A stretch of 64,000 nt of DNA from an uncultured Collinsella sp. (GCA_900755685.1 CAAEHI010000052.1:47313-111312); one strand, 5' to 3'; shown: positions 50,005 to 59,090, counted from the first letter of the stretch. Program-made: numbers and translations. The notes: generated from the letters alone by a model not told the origin.

Positions 50005-50703
50005 CGAAAACAAGGGCATTCACCCCACAGGGGTATCGTCGCGCGTGTGGATTGCGCTGGTCGCTCTGTGCGTCGCCAATGTCGTAGCGCACCTCATGGT
50101 GATGCCGAGCTTGCCTGCGCAGATTCCCACGCACTGGGGCGCGAACGGCGCCGTCGACGGTTGGGGTCCTAGCTGGATGGCCTCCGCGCTCGGCGTGCTG
50201 CCTCTGGCGCTTCTCGCAATGTTCTGCGTGGTGCCGCGCATCGACCCCAAAGGTGAGGCATATCGAACCTCGGGCAAGTTCTACCAGGGCTTCGTAATCG
50301 CCTTCACCTTGTTCATGTGCGCCATAAGCTGGCTGGGAGAGCTTACGGTCTGGGGCGTGGTGCCGGCGGTCGGTTCGGTTAACGTGCTGATTTCCGGTGT
50401 TGTCGGTTTGCTGTTCATCGGCGTAGGCAACTACTTGCCGCGTGTGAAGCAGAACTATACGCTCGGTATCAAGACACCTTGGGCGCGCTTGCCGATCCCG
50501 AGAACTGGCGCCGTACTCAGCGTTTTGGCGGCGCCTGCTTTATGGTGCTGGGTATTGGCCTGATTGTGATGGGCGTGGCAGGCAGCGTGCTTTCGAGTGA
50601 AGTCGTCGCCGCGGTGATTGCGGTTCTGGCGTTTGGTTCGGTTGGAGCCGTCTACGTCTACTCGTATCTGTTGTGGCGCAAATCGCAGCGAGCCGCTCGT
50701 TAA
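49997..50703 (+). pseudogene. SdpI-family membrane protein, frameshifted
   Basis: An SdpI/YhfL-like immunity-type membrane protein (about 235 residues if intact) with six hydrophobic helices. MPSLPAQIPTHWGANGAVDGWG is the family N-terminal motif. The family's GIKTPWA(L) segment is reached at 50480, but the rest, LADPENWRRTQRFGGACFMVLGIGL, continues in another frame to 50703. Removing two bases from the GCGCGC run at 50483-50488 restores the reading. The gene as read stops at 50563. It may be a true mutation, an assembly error, or phase variation at a dinucleotide repeat. It is coupled to the ArsR regulator. Confidence 0.75.
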
Positions 50704-50767
50704 GGTTGCGGAAAACTAGCGTACGCAGTTCATAGTATGTTCCGGGGGACTTTTCCCAGGTAGTATT

Positions 50768-50796
50768 AGGGGGTGTGGGCAACCATGCCCCTTTTT
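50768..50796 (+). terminator. Terminator-like hairpin after the sdpI locus
   Basis: An AGGGG.../...CCCCT stem with two internal mismatches around GCAA, followed by five T's. It lies about 90 bases before ettA. Confidence 0.55.
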
Positions 50797-50887
50797 CGTT
50801 ACGTTTCAGAGCTGGTTCCCTCATTTCGTTTCCACTAAAGCGAATCAAGAATAGGGAAACAGCAGGTAGAAAGGATAGAACAGACAT

Positions 50888-52567
50888 ATGGCGGAGTTTA
50901 TCTACCAGATGTATCAGGCTCGCAAGGCCCATGGCGACAAGGTGATCCTTGACGACGTGACCCTGAGCTTCTACCCCGGTGCCAAGATCGGCGTCGTGGG
51001 CCCCAACGGTATGGGCAAGTCGACCCTGCTCAAGATTATGGCCGGCATCGAGGAGGTCTCCAACGGCGATGCCAGGCTCACTCCCGGCTACACCGTGGGC
51101 ATCCTGCAGCAGGAGCCGCCGCTCGACGATGACAAGACCGTCATCGAGAACGTGCGCATGGCGTTTGGCGACATGATTGCCAAGGTCGATCGCTTCAACA
51201 AGATCGGCGAGGAGATGTGCGACCCGGATTGCGACATGGACGCCCTCATGGCCGAGATGGGCAAGCTCCAGGACGAGATCGACGCCGCCGACGGCTGGGA
51301 TATCGATTCCAAGCTCGGCCAGGCCATGGACGCCCTGCAGCTGCCCGATTCCGACATGCCGGTCAACGTGCTTTCCGGCGGCGAGCGCCGTCGCGTGGCC
51401 CTGTGCAAGCTGCTGCTCGAGGCTCCCGACCTGCTGCTGCTCGACGAGCCCACGAACCACCTGGACGCCGAATCGATCCTGTGGCTCGAGCACTTCCTGC
51501 ACAACTACCAGGGCGCGGTGCTTGCCGTCACGCACGATCGCTACTTCCTGGATAACGTTGCCGAGTGGATTTGCGAGGTCGACCGCGGCCACCTCTATCC
51601 CTACAAGGGCAACTACTCTACATATCTGGAGACCAAGGCCGCGCGTATCGAGGCGCAGGGAAACCGTGATGCTAAGCTCGCCAAGCGCATGGAGGCCGAG
51701 CTCGAGTGGGTACGCAGCTCGCCCAAGGCCCGCCAGGCCAAGAACAAGGCCCGTCTGGCTCGCTACGAGGAGATGGAGGCCGAGGCCCGCGCAAGCCAGA
51801 AGCTCGACTGGACCGACATCCGCATCCCCGTGGGCCCGCGTCTGGGCAACAAGGTGCTCGAGGCCCATCACCTGCACAAGGAGTTCGATGGCCGTGTGCT
51901 CATCGACGACCTTTCGTTCACCCTGCCGCGCAACGGCATCGTGGGCGTCATCGGCCCCAACGGCGTGGGCAAGACTACGCTCTTCAAGACCATCGTGGGT
52001 CTGGAGCCGCTGACTTCGGGCGAGCTCGAGGTGGGCGAGACCGTCAAGATCTCCTATGTCGACCAGAACCGTTCCGGCATCGACCCCGACAAGAACCTGT
52101 GGGAGGTCGTCTCGGATGGCCTGGACCACATGATGGTCGGCGAGACCGAGGTTCCGAGCCGCGCGTACGTGGCGAGCTTTGGCTTTAAGGGCCAGGACCA
52201 GCAGAAGCGCGCTGGCGTACTCTCCGGTGGCGAGCGCAACCGTCTGAACCTGGCGCTCACGCTCAAACAGGGCGGCAACCTGCTGCTCCTCGACGAGCCC
52301 ACGAACGACCTCGACGTCGAGACGCTGTCCTCGCTCGAAGCGGCGCTGCTCGAGTTTCCGGGCTGCTCTGTGGTCATTAGCCACGACCGTATGTTCCTGG
52401 ACCGCGTCGCCACGCACATTCTGGCGTGGGAGGGCACCGACGAGAATCCGGGCAACTGGTATTGGTTCGAGGGCAACTTTGAGGCCTATCAGGCCAACCG
52501 CATCGAGCGCCTGGGCGAGGACGCGGCCCAGCCGCATCGTATCCACCGCAAGCTGACGCGCGACTAG
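50888..52567 (+). CDS. ettA: Energy-dependent translational throttle protein (ABC-F ATPase)
   Basis: A 559-residue soluble ABC-F protein that binds the ribosomal E site and gates the first elongation steps. There are two ABC domains: Walker A GPNGMGKST and GPNGVGKTT, signatures LSGGERRRVALCKLLL and LSGGERNRLNLALTLKQ, and Walker B LLLLDEPTNHLD and LLLLDEPTNDLD. The ABC-F linker is basic, with ERRxAR-like repeats (RSSPKARQAKNKARLARYEEM). High similarity to EttA across the entire length including KEFDGRVLIDDLSFTLP. It is monocistronic with a terminator behind. Confidence 0.95.
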   Translation: MAEFIYQMYQARKAHGDKVILDDVTLSFYPGAKIGVVGPNGMGKSTLLKIMAGIEEVSNGDARLTPGYTVGILQQEPPLDDDKTVIENVRMAFGDMIAKVDRFNKIGEEMCDPDCDMDALMAEMGKLQDEIDAADGWDIDSKLGQAMDALQLPDSDMPVNVLSGGERRRVALCKLLLEAPDLLLLDEPTNHLDAESILWLEHFLHNYQGAVLAVTHDRYFLDNVAEWICEVDRGHLYPYKGNYSTYLETKAARIEAQGNRDAKLAKRMEAELEWVRSSPKARQAKNKARLARYEEMEAEARASQKLDWTDIRIPVGPRLGNKVLEAHHLHKEFDGRVLIDDLSFTLPRNGIVGVIGPNGVGKTTLFKTIVGLEPLTSGELEVGETVKISYVDQNRSGIDPDKNLWEVVSDGLDHMMVGETEVPSRAYVASFGFKGQDQQKRAGVLSGGERNRLNLALTLKQGGNLLLLDEPTNDLDVETLSSLEAALLEFPGCSVVISHDRMFLDRVATHILAWEGTDENPGNWYWFEGNFEAYQANRIERLGEDAAQPHRIHRKLTRD

Positions 52568-52577
52568 TAGCAAGTAG

Positions 52578-52606
52578 AAAGGCCGCCACCAAGGGCGGCC
52601 TTTCTT
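52578..52606 (+). terminator. ettA terminator
   Basis: AAAGGCCGCC, ACCAA loop, GGGCGGCCTTT, then CTT. A strong GC stem ending in T's. Confidence 0.9.
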
Positions 52607-52846
52607 GTAGCGATTGCACTGCAGCTATGCCCTGGCTGCTGGTTTGATTCATAATCAAAGTCATCTCTTTGGGATTAAAGCCCGTTTTTGCTATGAGTGA
52701 TTTTCTAATTCCGTTTAAAACGTAAAGACGCATTGGGTTGCAAGGACATAAGCAAATCGAATTGAAATATAACCAGTGCTGTAACGTTAAAAAAAGATTA
52801 TAGAATAGGAGTACCTTATAAGTCGCTTCTCTAGAAAGAAGAACAT

Positions 52847-53974
52847 ATGCTTTCGCGTCGTCGTTTTCTGCAACTTGTCGCGTCTTCAATTGTCGCCTTA
52901 GCCGCACGTCCGAAAGAGGTTTTTGCTTCGACGGGCAATATTGATGGTGAGCAGATACAATTTACTTCTGAAATTGCGCAAGAGCTTGCCGATAAATATA
53001 TAAAGGGACTCCTCGGCTATTCGTATACGCCTTCTGACCCTATTCCTTTTGTAGATGTTGATGGGTCCCCGCTTGGTTACATTGTTCCGGTTGTGACATC
53101 CAATAGAGCCGCGGGCTATTTGGTTTTAGATGCTTCAGATGATGAAATACTTACGGGATATCGTTTTGGAGACGGCTTAGTCAGCCCTATGGATCGGGGA
53201 GGAGATCTTGGTGTCGAGTCTTATTCGTTCAATAACCCAGTCGTAATGATCAATCCATTCGAATTCGGCGTGCAATCTTTGGACGGTTCAATAACAACAA
53301 ATTGCGGAAGAACAATCCCGGCTGTTTCCATAGAAGGACGGCCTGTCGTTTTATCGAATAAACCTTCAAGCTGGAACGATGTTGTAATTTACGCAACTCA
53401 AATGCAGGATTACACAGTATCTGGATTTCGTTCCATTTCTCAGTTTATGTCATATGATGAAAGCGAGATTAAGAGGCTTACCGCCCACTATGCTTGTATG
53501 GTGACAGCTTTTTCGAACGTTGCGGAACTGTATGGCATTGCCAATTTATATAGCGACCCTTCGCAATATATGCAGATATGGAATTACACCAATACCCATG
53601 CTCTTTCCGATGAAGAACAGACTGTTCCCGGCGTTGTTTTGGGTGGAACGCCGATATCAACCTGTGCAACGGGGTTTACAAATTACTGCGCAAGCAGAGG
53701 AAGTACTCTTATCGCCCGCACTGTCTCCTCTCCGGCTATCGCGAGCATTCAAAATGAGATTAACTCTAATAGACCGAATGTTTTACATGCGAGTTTGTAC
53801 AACGGATCAGCCCATTCTGTAACAGCGGAGGCTTACGCCACACTTACTGGTAAGAAAACTGGAGAGACAAGGCAGATGATTGGCATAGCGGACGGCTGGA
53901 ATTCATCTTTATCCTTCCTGAAGTATGATCAGAGCTATTATGCGTGGACTTATGGAACGACTTTTTCGAAGTAG
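52847..53974 (+). CDS. Exported papain-like protease-related protein (C10/C39-like), Tat signal
   Basis: A 375-residue exported protein. The N-terminus SRRRFLQLVASSIVALAA is a twin-arginine-type signal. Residues 30-115 resemble the propeptide/inhibitor domain of streptopain-like proteases (DGSPLGYIVPVV, AAGYLVLDASDDEILTGY). The C-terminal half looks like a C39/C10 peptidase: a cysteine in HYACMVTAFSNVAELYG, a histidine in GSAHSVTAEAYA, and IADGWN. The catalytic assignment is tentative. Base use is clearly AT-richer than neighbours, which suggests acquisition. Its 3' end overlaps a lipoprotein gene by about 30 bases. Confidence 0.7.
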   Translation: MLSRRRFLQLVASSIVALAARPKEVFASTGNIDGEQIQFTSEIAQELADKYIKGLLGYSYTPSDPIPFVDVDGSPLGYIVPVVTSNRAAGYLVLDASDDEILTGYRFGDGLVSPMDRGGDLGVESYSFNNPVVMINPFEFGVQSLDGSITTNCGRTIPAVSIEGRPVVLSNKPSSWNDVVIYATQMQDYTVSGFRSISQFMSYDESEIKRLTAHYACMVTAFSNVAELYGIANLYSDPSQYMQIWNYTNTHALSDEEQTVPGVVLGGTPISTCATGFTNYCASRGSTLIARTVSSPAIASIQNEINSNRPNVLHASLYNGSAHSVTAEAYATLTGKKTGETRQMIGIADGWNSSLSFLKYDQSYYAWTYGTTFSK

Positions 53975-54344
53975 GGCGATTCGTCTAGCTCTGTCTTTGG
54001 TGCTGATGGCTTCATTGGTGGGCTGTTCAACAAAGGAAGAGATATCGCGCGGAGGTTCCGGAGAAGTGACTGCGACAGACTCAGGTTCATTAGAAATAGC
54101 TGGCGGGCATGCCGATGTGATGTTACAAGGAAAAGGCGTGCTTAGGTCGATTGATGCTGAAGACGCTGTCTGCTCAATAGAGGATTTGAAGACAGGTGAA
54201 ACTGCATCGTACCGAGTTTCAGATAATGCTGCGAATATGATTGAGTCGATACCGACTGGAGCGCAGGTTTCTTTTAGATACTTTGCTCCGCAACTTGAGG
54301 ATGAGCTTGCTTCTCTGGTGTCTATATGCACCGATGACAACTAA
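53940..54344 (+). CDS. Small lipoprotein, partner of the exported protease-like protein
   Basis: A 134-residue predicted lipoprotein. The signal peptide LALSLVLMASLVGC ends in a lipobox cysteine, followed by a Ser/Gly-rich linker. A small beta-rich domain (about 45-130) has DVMLQGKGVLRSIDAEDAVCSIEDLKTGETASYRVSDN. No known family recognised. Start is ATG 53940 or 53952, overlapping the upstream gene end, so translation is coupled. It shares the same AT-rich composition. A candidate substrate, inhibitor or anchor for the upstream protein, by context only. Confidence 0.7.
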   Translation: MRGLMERLFRSRAIRLALSLVLMASLVGCSTKEEISRGGSGEVTATDSGSLEIAGGHADVMLQGKGVLRSIDAEDAVCSIEDLKTGETASYRVSDNAANMIESIPTGAQVSFRYFAPQLEDELASLVSICTDDN

Positions 54345-54357
54345 AAGGCCTGAATTC

Positions 54358-54400
54358 AAACGGCCTCGGATGGTCAATTGGCTATCCGAGGCCGTTTTTT
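54358..54400. terminator. Bidirectional terminator
   Basis: AAACGGCCTCGGAT pairs with ATCCGAGGCCGTTT around a 12-base loop, with T's on both strands. The stop codon of the minus-strand gene lies inside its tail. Confidence 0.92.
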
Positions 54401-55697
54401 ACTCGACCGGGGCTTCGACCTTGTCGATGGCCCAGGCGGCTCCGAGACCGCCGGTGGTGTTGCGGCGGATGCGCACGGTGACTTCGTGGCGCTCGCCTGC
54501 CTGCGTGTAACGCAGGGGGAAGCTTGCGCGGTTTCGCGCGGCCTCGATGGTACCGCGCTCGCGGGCAATCCAGTAGTACTCGCCGACGATGCCGAGCGTG
54601 TCGGCGCCGTAGGGGAGATAGGTCGACAACTGGTGCAGAAGCGGACCGGGGCAGAAGACTTCGGTTGCGAAATCGATGGGGAAATCCTCGGGGATGGTCG
54701 GTACTGCAGGTGCGGGGGTTGGGGCCGCTGCGGGTGCCGAAGCCGATGCCGGTGCGGGAATTTGGCCGCAAGCAGAGGCGGGCACGGATTCGATGACGGG
54801 TGTGGGCTCCGGCGTCGTTTCCGGCTTGATCGTGGAATCTGCGGGCTCCACGGTGATGGGCGCGTCTGCAGCTGAGGTTTCAACCTCAACCTGCGTCGCG
54901 TTCTCGTTCTCGACGCTCGACTTTGCCTCGATGGGCGTGGAGGCCATGGTGGTGATGCCGGCGTTGGCGTTCTCGGGGTCATAGACGACCGTGAGCGAGA
55001 TGGCGGGCTGCGGCGTCTCGGGCTCCGGTGTCGACTCGGTGGTGTCTTGATCGTTGGGTCGATCGTCCTCGGCTTCGTCGCCAAAGACATCGCTGTTTTG
55101 GAATGCAGGCGTCTCGGGTTGGTCAGCGGCTTCTTCGGTTGTCGACTTGGGAGCCTCGTTGAGCTCGGCAGTGGCTTCCTGCTCGGATATGACTTCGGGA
55201 TCGGTCGTGGCGGCGATTTCGGTTTCGGCTTCTGCTGTTACCTCAATAGCGACTTCGATCTCTATCTCGGGCTCGGATTCCGGCACGGCTTCAACCATGG
55301 CTTCGGGCTCGGCGCGCTTAACGTGCTTGGGGCGCACGGCCTTGAAGTCCTTCTCGCCGCGCTTTTTCTTTTTGTAGGACTGCTTGGCACCCTTGGCTGC
55401 CTTGGGCTTGTCCTCGCCCTTGGCAAGGGCGGCATCCCAGGCATCGTTGGCGATGACGGTGGCATACAGGCGACCGCCCTTAAAGACGGTCAGCTTAATG
55501 CAGTCGTCGAGCTCCTCGAGCAACTCGCGCGTGGACTCGAAGCCCAGGTCATAAGCGGCCATGTCACCAGCGGCGAGTGCCTCCTCGACCTGCGTCATAA
55601 ACGTTTGCTTGCCGCATCCGATTGCATCGCGCAGCAGGCGATACAGAAAGATGTGGTTGCCCAGCGATAGCGTGGGCCTAACTATTGTCTTGCTCAT
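54399..55697 (-). CDS. Hypothetical protein with acidic/proline-rich linker
   Basis: A 432-residue soluble protein. An N-terminal domain of about 95 residues (TLSLGNHIFLYRLLRDAIGCGKQTF..., ending KGGRLYATVIANDAWDAAL) looks like a small winged-helix-type fold. It is followed by a Lys-rich stretch (KKKKRGEKDFKAVRPKHVKR) and about 240 residues of low-complexity Glu/Thr/Pro/Ala sequence. A C-terminal domain of about 80 residues (FCPGPLLHQLSTYLPYGADTLGIVGEYYWIARERG...) ends the protein. The N-domain plus basic patch suggests nucleic-acid binding, but I do not recognise the family. ATG 55697 follows GAGGAG. Confidence 0.75.
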   Translation of the reverse strand: MSKTIVRPTLSLGNHIFLYRLLRDAIGCGKQTFMTQVEEALAAGDMAAYDLGFESTRELLEELDDCIKLTVFKGGRLYATVIANDAWDAALAKGEDKPKAAKGAKQSYKKKKRGEKDFKAVRPKHVKRAEPEAMVEAVPESEPEIEIEVAIEVTAEAETEIAATTDPEVISEQEATAELNEAPKSTTEEAADQPETPAFQNSDVFGDEAEDDRPNDQDTTESTPEPETPQPAISLTVVYDPENANAGITTMASTPIEAKSSVENENATQVEVETSAADAPITVEPADSTIKPETTPEPTPVIESVPASACGQIPAPASASAPAAAPTPAPAVPTIPEDFPIDFATEVFCPGPLLHQLSTYLPYGADTLGIVGEYYWIARERGTIEAARNRASFPLRYTQAGERHEVTVRIRRNTTGGLGAAWAIDKVEAPVE

Positions 55698-55765
55698 GGC
55701 AAATCTCCTCTTTACACACCAAAGCATCTTACCATCGCGCGGGGCTTGCTACCTCGGCGCCCAAG

Positions 55766-55803
55766 GCAAACGGGCGCGACCGTTGCCGGTTCGCGCCCGT
55801 TAT
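55766..55803 (-). terminator. Terminator after the Ser/Thr-rich membrane protein gene
   Basis: On the minus strand ACGGGCGCGA pairs with TCGCGCCCGT around an 11-base loop, then TTTG. Confidence 0.75.
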
Positions 55804-55835
55804 ACAGGTCGATTATCTATGAGGGGCAAACGTGC

Positions 55836-56789
55836 TTAGTTGCCCGATGTCGTGCCTTGGCTCGAGCTGTCAGATACCGTGCCGGACGCGGTTCCGCTCG
55901 AGCTGTTCGAGCTGTTGGTGTTGCTATTGTCGGTAGATCCCGTGCCCGATGTATTGCCGCTCGTCTGGTCGCCCGTGCTCGGTTGAGAGCCGTCAGTCGT
56001 TTGGCTTGAGTCGGTTGTGCCGGATTGCGTACCGCTGTTGTTCACAGAGGAATCGGTGTCCTGCGACTGATCGGGGGTGTTCGAGGACGAGTCGGTGGAT
56101 GTGGAGGTGCCCTGCGGGTCGTCCTGCTGGCCTTGCGATTGACCGGAGCTATCCGCGTCGTGCTCGGTCGCATGCGACGAAAGGATTGACTCGGGACGCT
56201 CGCCCAGACCATCACCGGCCGTAGTGAGAAGGATGGCGCCAGCGCAGGCGATGACTGCGACGATGGCGATGGCGATCGAGAAGACGATGACCTTCTTTTG
56301 CGTCTGGCTGCGCTCTGCCGCGGCCTTGGCGCGTAGGCTGTTAGGGGCGACGCGCGCCGTGGTCGCGCGTCCCGCAACCTGGCGCATCTCCTGCGTGGTC
56401 GCGGCGCCACCTAGGTGCTCCTCGACATCGGGCTCAACGGGCTCGTAGGCGCCGGCAGGGTAGTCGACAGCGGCATGCGTGCCCTTGATTGCTTCGGCGC
56501 TGGCGGAGATAAAGTGGCGATAGACCTGCGAGGACACAACAGTGATGACTGAGCTCACAGCGGCACCAATCACCGAGCCGGCAATGCCGATCTTTGAAGC
56601 AAGCGCCACGCTCGTGGCGGCAGCTGCGGCGCCGGCGATGATCTGGGGAATGGAAATGTCGTCGAACAGGCCCTTTTTGGGCGCGATGGCCATGGTCTGT
56701 CCAATGGAATGGTTCTCGTGTACGCCGTTGTTGAGCGATGCCGGCGTCATGACGCGCGTGCGCGGCGCGTCGGTGTACTTGGTTGTCAT
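55836..56789 (-). CDS. Membrane protein with Ser/Thr/Gln-rich C-terminal tail
   Basis: A 317-residue hypothetical protein. A hydrophobic Ala-rich region with ISIPQIIAGAAAAATSVALASKIGIAGSVIGAAVSSVITVVSSQVY (about 45-90) is followed by a soluble linker. A second strong membrane helix comes next (VIVFSIAIAIVAVIACAGAILL, about 170-192). The final 115 residues are almost pure Ser/Thr/Gly/Asn/Gln/Asp, predicted extracellular and disordered. It resembles cell-surface stalk or sensor-type proteins, no family recognised. GGGAGGA precedes ATG 56789. Confidence 0.75.
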   Translation of the reverse strand: MTTKYTDAPRTRVMTPASLNNGVHENHSIGQTMAIAPKKGLFDDISIPQIIAGAAAAATSVALASKIGIAGSVIGAAVSSVITVVSSQVYRHFISASAEAIKGTHAAVDYPAGAYEPVEPDVEEHLGGAATTQEMRQVAGRATTARVAPNSLRAKAAAERSQTQKKVIVFSIAIAIVAVIACAGAILLTTAGDGLGERPESILSSHATEHDADSSGQSQGQQDDPQGTSTSTDSSSNTPDQSQDTDSSVNNSGTQSGTTDSSQTTDGSQPSTGDQTSGNTSGTGSTDNSNTNSSNSSSGTASGTVSDSSSQGTTSGN

Positions 56790-56897
56790 ACGGGGTCCTC
56801 CCGGTGTAAATCTGCTTCGTTTCGTGTAGCCATCAGGGTACCCACCAGATGTGAATCGTACGTGACATTTAACAGATACCATCAACTCATCAATTGC

Positions 56898-56910
56898 TCA
56901 CCAAGTTGGT
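56898..56910. promoter_or_regulatory. Short palindrome before nadE
   Basis: CACCAA-G-TTGGTG, a perfect 6-1-6 repeat in the nadE upstream region, about 30 bases before a TACAAT -10-like hexamer. It may bind a regulator; it does not match the NiaR or NrtR consensus I know. Confidence 0.35.
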
Positions 56911-56992
56911 GGGATGCGGTTCCACCCGGCGGTTGAACTACAATAGGGCTTGCTAATTGTGTTGAATAGCGTTTACGCACGGGAGCATTCTT

Positions 56993-58972
56993 ATGAATCT
57001 TCACCTTTCTCAGTCTGATGGCTTTTTGCGTGTGGCGGCGGCCTCGCCGCGGATTCGCGTGGCCGATGTCGAGGGCAATGCCGAGGTTGCGCTGGCGGCT
57101 GTTCGCGATGCTGCCGGGCGTGGCGTTCGCGCGCTGGTACTGCCCGAGCTTAACCTGACCGGCTATACCGCGGCCGATCTGTTCCATAACCGCACGCTGC
57201 TGCATGCCTGCGAGACCGCGCTGGCACATGTTCTCGATGAAACCCGTGAGCTGCCGATTGTCTTTACCATCGGTCTTCCCGTTGCAGTTGCCGAGAATAT
57301 TTACAACTGTGCCGCCGTGTGCTGTGCGGGCGAGCTTTTGGGCCTCACGGCCAAGAAGTATCTGCCCAACTATGGCGAGTTCTACGAGCGCCGCTGGTTT
57401 GCTCCGGCGCCCGCAGATCCCGTGTGGGTCGAGTTTGCCGGTCAGGGTCCGGTTCCGCTGGGTTCGGGACTTGTCTACCGCTGCTGTGATGAGGGTGCCG
57501 AGGATATGGTGCTGGGCGTTGAGGTTTGCGAGGACCTGTGGGTACCGGCGCCGCCTTCGACCGAGATGGCGCTTGCCGGTGCGACGGTGATCCTCAATCC
57601 GTCGGCTTCGGACGAGATTATCGGTAAGGCGGATTACCGCCGCAGCCTCATTTCCAACCAGAGCGCGCGCCTGTATTGCGCCTATGCCTACGCGGACGCG
57701 AGCGAGGGCGAGTCCACGACCGACATGGTCTTTGCGGGCGAGAACCTCGTCTACGAAAACGGCTCCAAGCTCGCCGCGACCAAACTGCTTACCTGCGATA
57801 TGGCCATCGCCGACGTTGACCTTGACCGCCTGGTTGCTGAGCGCCGTCGCTCGACGACATGGACGCGCGCGGACGATGCGCCGGAGGCCGTGACCGTCGA
57901 GTTCTCGTTTGAGGGCTCGCTCGCCGAAGAGCCTGTCCTGCGCGATGCGCTCGGCATAGACCGCGTTTTCCCGCGCGCGCCCTTTGTGCCGGTCGACCAC
58001 GGCGACTTGGCCGAGCGCTGCGAGACGATCCTCGATCTGCAGACTGCGGGCCTCAAGACCCGCCTTGCCCACACGGGTACCAAGGCTGCGGTTATCGGCC
58101 TTTCGGGCGGCTTGGACTCCACGCTAGCGCTGCTTGTGACCGTGCGTGCCTTCGATGCACTGGGGCTGCCGCGCACTGGTATCACAGCCGTGTCCATGCC
58201 CGGCTTCGGCACGACGCATCGCACCAAGTCGAATGCCGAGTCGCTCGCTCGCGACCTGGGTGTGAGCTTCCGCGAGGTTTCGATCCACGCGGCTGTGGAG
58301 CAGCACTTCAAGGACATTGAGCATGATCCAGCTGTGCAGGACGTGACCTACGAGAACAGCCAGGCGCGCGAGCGTACGCAGATTCTGATGGATCTGGCCA
58401 ACCAGGCTGGCGGTTTTGTCATTGGCACGGGCGACCTGTCGGAGCTGGCGCTCGGCTGGGCTACCTATAACGGCGACCACATGAGCATGTACGCCGTCAA
58501 CGCGAGCGTGCCCAAGACGCTTGTGCGCCATCTGGTACGCTATGCCGCCGATGTCTTTGGCGGGCGCATTGCCGAGGTCTTGCTCGATATCCTCGATACG
58601 CCGGTGTCCCCCGAGCTTCTGCCGCCCACGGGCGACGGCGAGATTGCGCAGAAGACCGAGGATTTGGTGGGCCCGTACGAGTTGCACGACTACTTCCTCT
58701 ACTACCTGCTGCGTTTTGGCTTTGAGCCGGGCAAGATCTACCGCATGGCGCTCAAGAGCTTCGAGGGCGTCTACGACGCCAAGACCGTCCACACGTGGCT
58801 ACGTACGTTCTACCGTCGCTTCTTTGCCCAGCAGTTTAAGCGCAGCTGCCTGCCCGATGGTCCCAAGGTGGGCTCGGTGACGCTCAGCCCGCGCGGCGAT
58901 TGGCGTATGCCGAGTGACGCTAGCTCGCGTCTGTGGCTTGCGCAGATCGACGCGCTCAATCCAGTTGACTAA
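56993..58972 (+). CDS. nadE: Glutamine-dependent NAD+ synthetase
   Basis: Converts nicotinate adenine dinucleotide to NAD+ using ammonia from glutamine. The 659-residue protein joins an N-terminal nitrilase-type glutaminase (about 1-300), with LPELNLTGYTAADLF (Glu), TAKKYLPNYGEFYE (Lys) and GVEVCEDLWVP (nucleophilic Cys), to a synthetase domain (about 330-640) with the PP-loop GLSGGLDSTLALL. FVIGTGDLSELALGWATYNGDHMSMYAVNASVPKTLV is the NadE signature. GGGAGC lies upstream of the start. All catalytic residues are intact. Confidence 0.97.
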   Translation: MNLHLSQSDGFLRVAAASPRIRVADVEGNAEVALAAVRDAAGRGVRALVLPELNLTGYTAADLFHNRTLLHACETALAHVLDETRELPIVFTIGLPVAVAENIYNCAAVCCAGELLGLTAKKYLPNYGEFYERRWFAPAPADPVWVEFAGQGPVPLGSGLVYRCCDEGAEDMVLGVEVCEDLWVPAPPSTEMALAGATVILNPSASDEIIGKADYRRSLISNQSARLYCAYAYADASEGESTTDMVFAGENLVYENGSKLAATKLLTCDMAIADVDLDRLVAERRRSTTWTRADDAPEAVTVEFSFEGSLAEEPVLRDALGIDRVFPRAPFVPVDHGDLAERCETILDLQTAGLKTRLAHTGTKAAVIGLSGGLDSTLALLVTVRAFDALGLPRTGITAVSMPGFGTTHRTKSNAESLARDLGVSFREVSIHAAVEQHFKDIEHDPAVQDVTYENSQARERTQILMDLANQAGGFVIGTGDLSELALGWATYNGDHMSMYAVNASVPKTLVRHLVRYAADVFGGRIAEVLLDILDTPVSPELLPPTGDGEIAQKTEDLVGPYELHDYFLYYLLRFGFEPGKIYRMALKSFEGVYDAKTVHTWLRTFYRRFFAQQFKRSCLPDGPKVGSVTLSPRGDWRMPSDASSRLWLAQIDALNPVD

Positions 58973-59039
58973 GGTTGGCTAAATTGAACCAATACGGGGG
59001 TTGCAAGCGTTACACTTTTGCAATCTGATGGCCCGTATC

Positions 59040-59071
59040 GCGCGGCGCTCTTGTCGGAGCGCCGCGTTTTT
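59040..59071 (+). terminator. Hairpin with T5 just before the aminotransferase
   Basis: GCGCGGCGCTC pairs with GAGCGCCGCG around TTGTCG, followed by T5. It ends only 20 bases before the next start, so it either terminates nadE with the next promoter further upstream, or acts as an attenuator for the aminotransferase. Confidence 0.8.
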
Positions 59072-59090
59072 CATATCGAAAGGTGGCACC

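Noticed and set aside
50540..52573. A 677-codon open frame antisense to ettA and the end of sdpI
   Set aside because: A GC-bias shadow of ettA. ettA itself has all ABC motifs, a terminator and a ribosome site.
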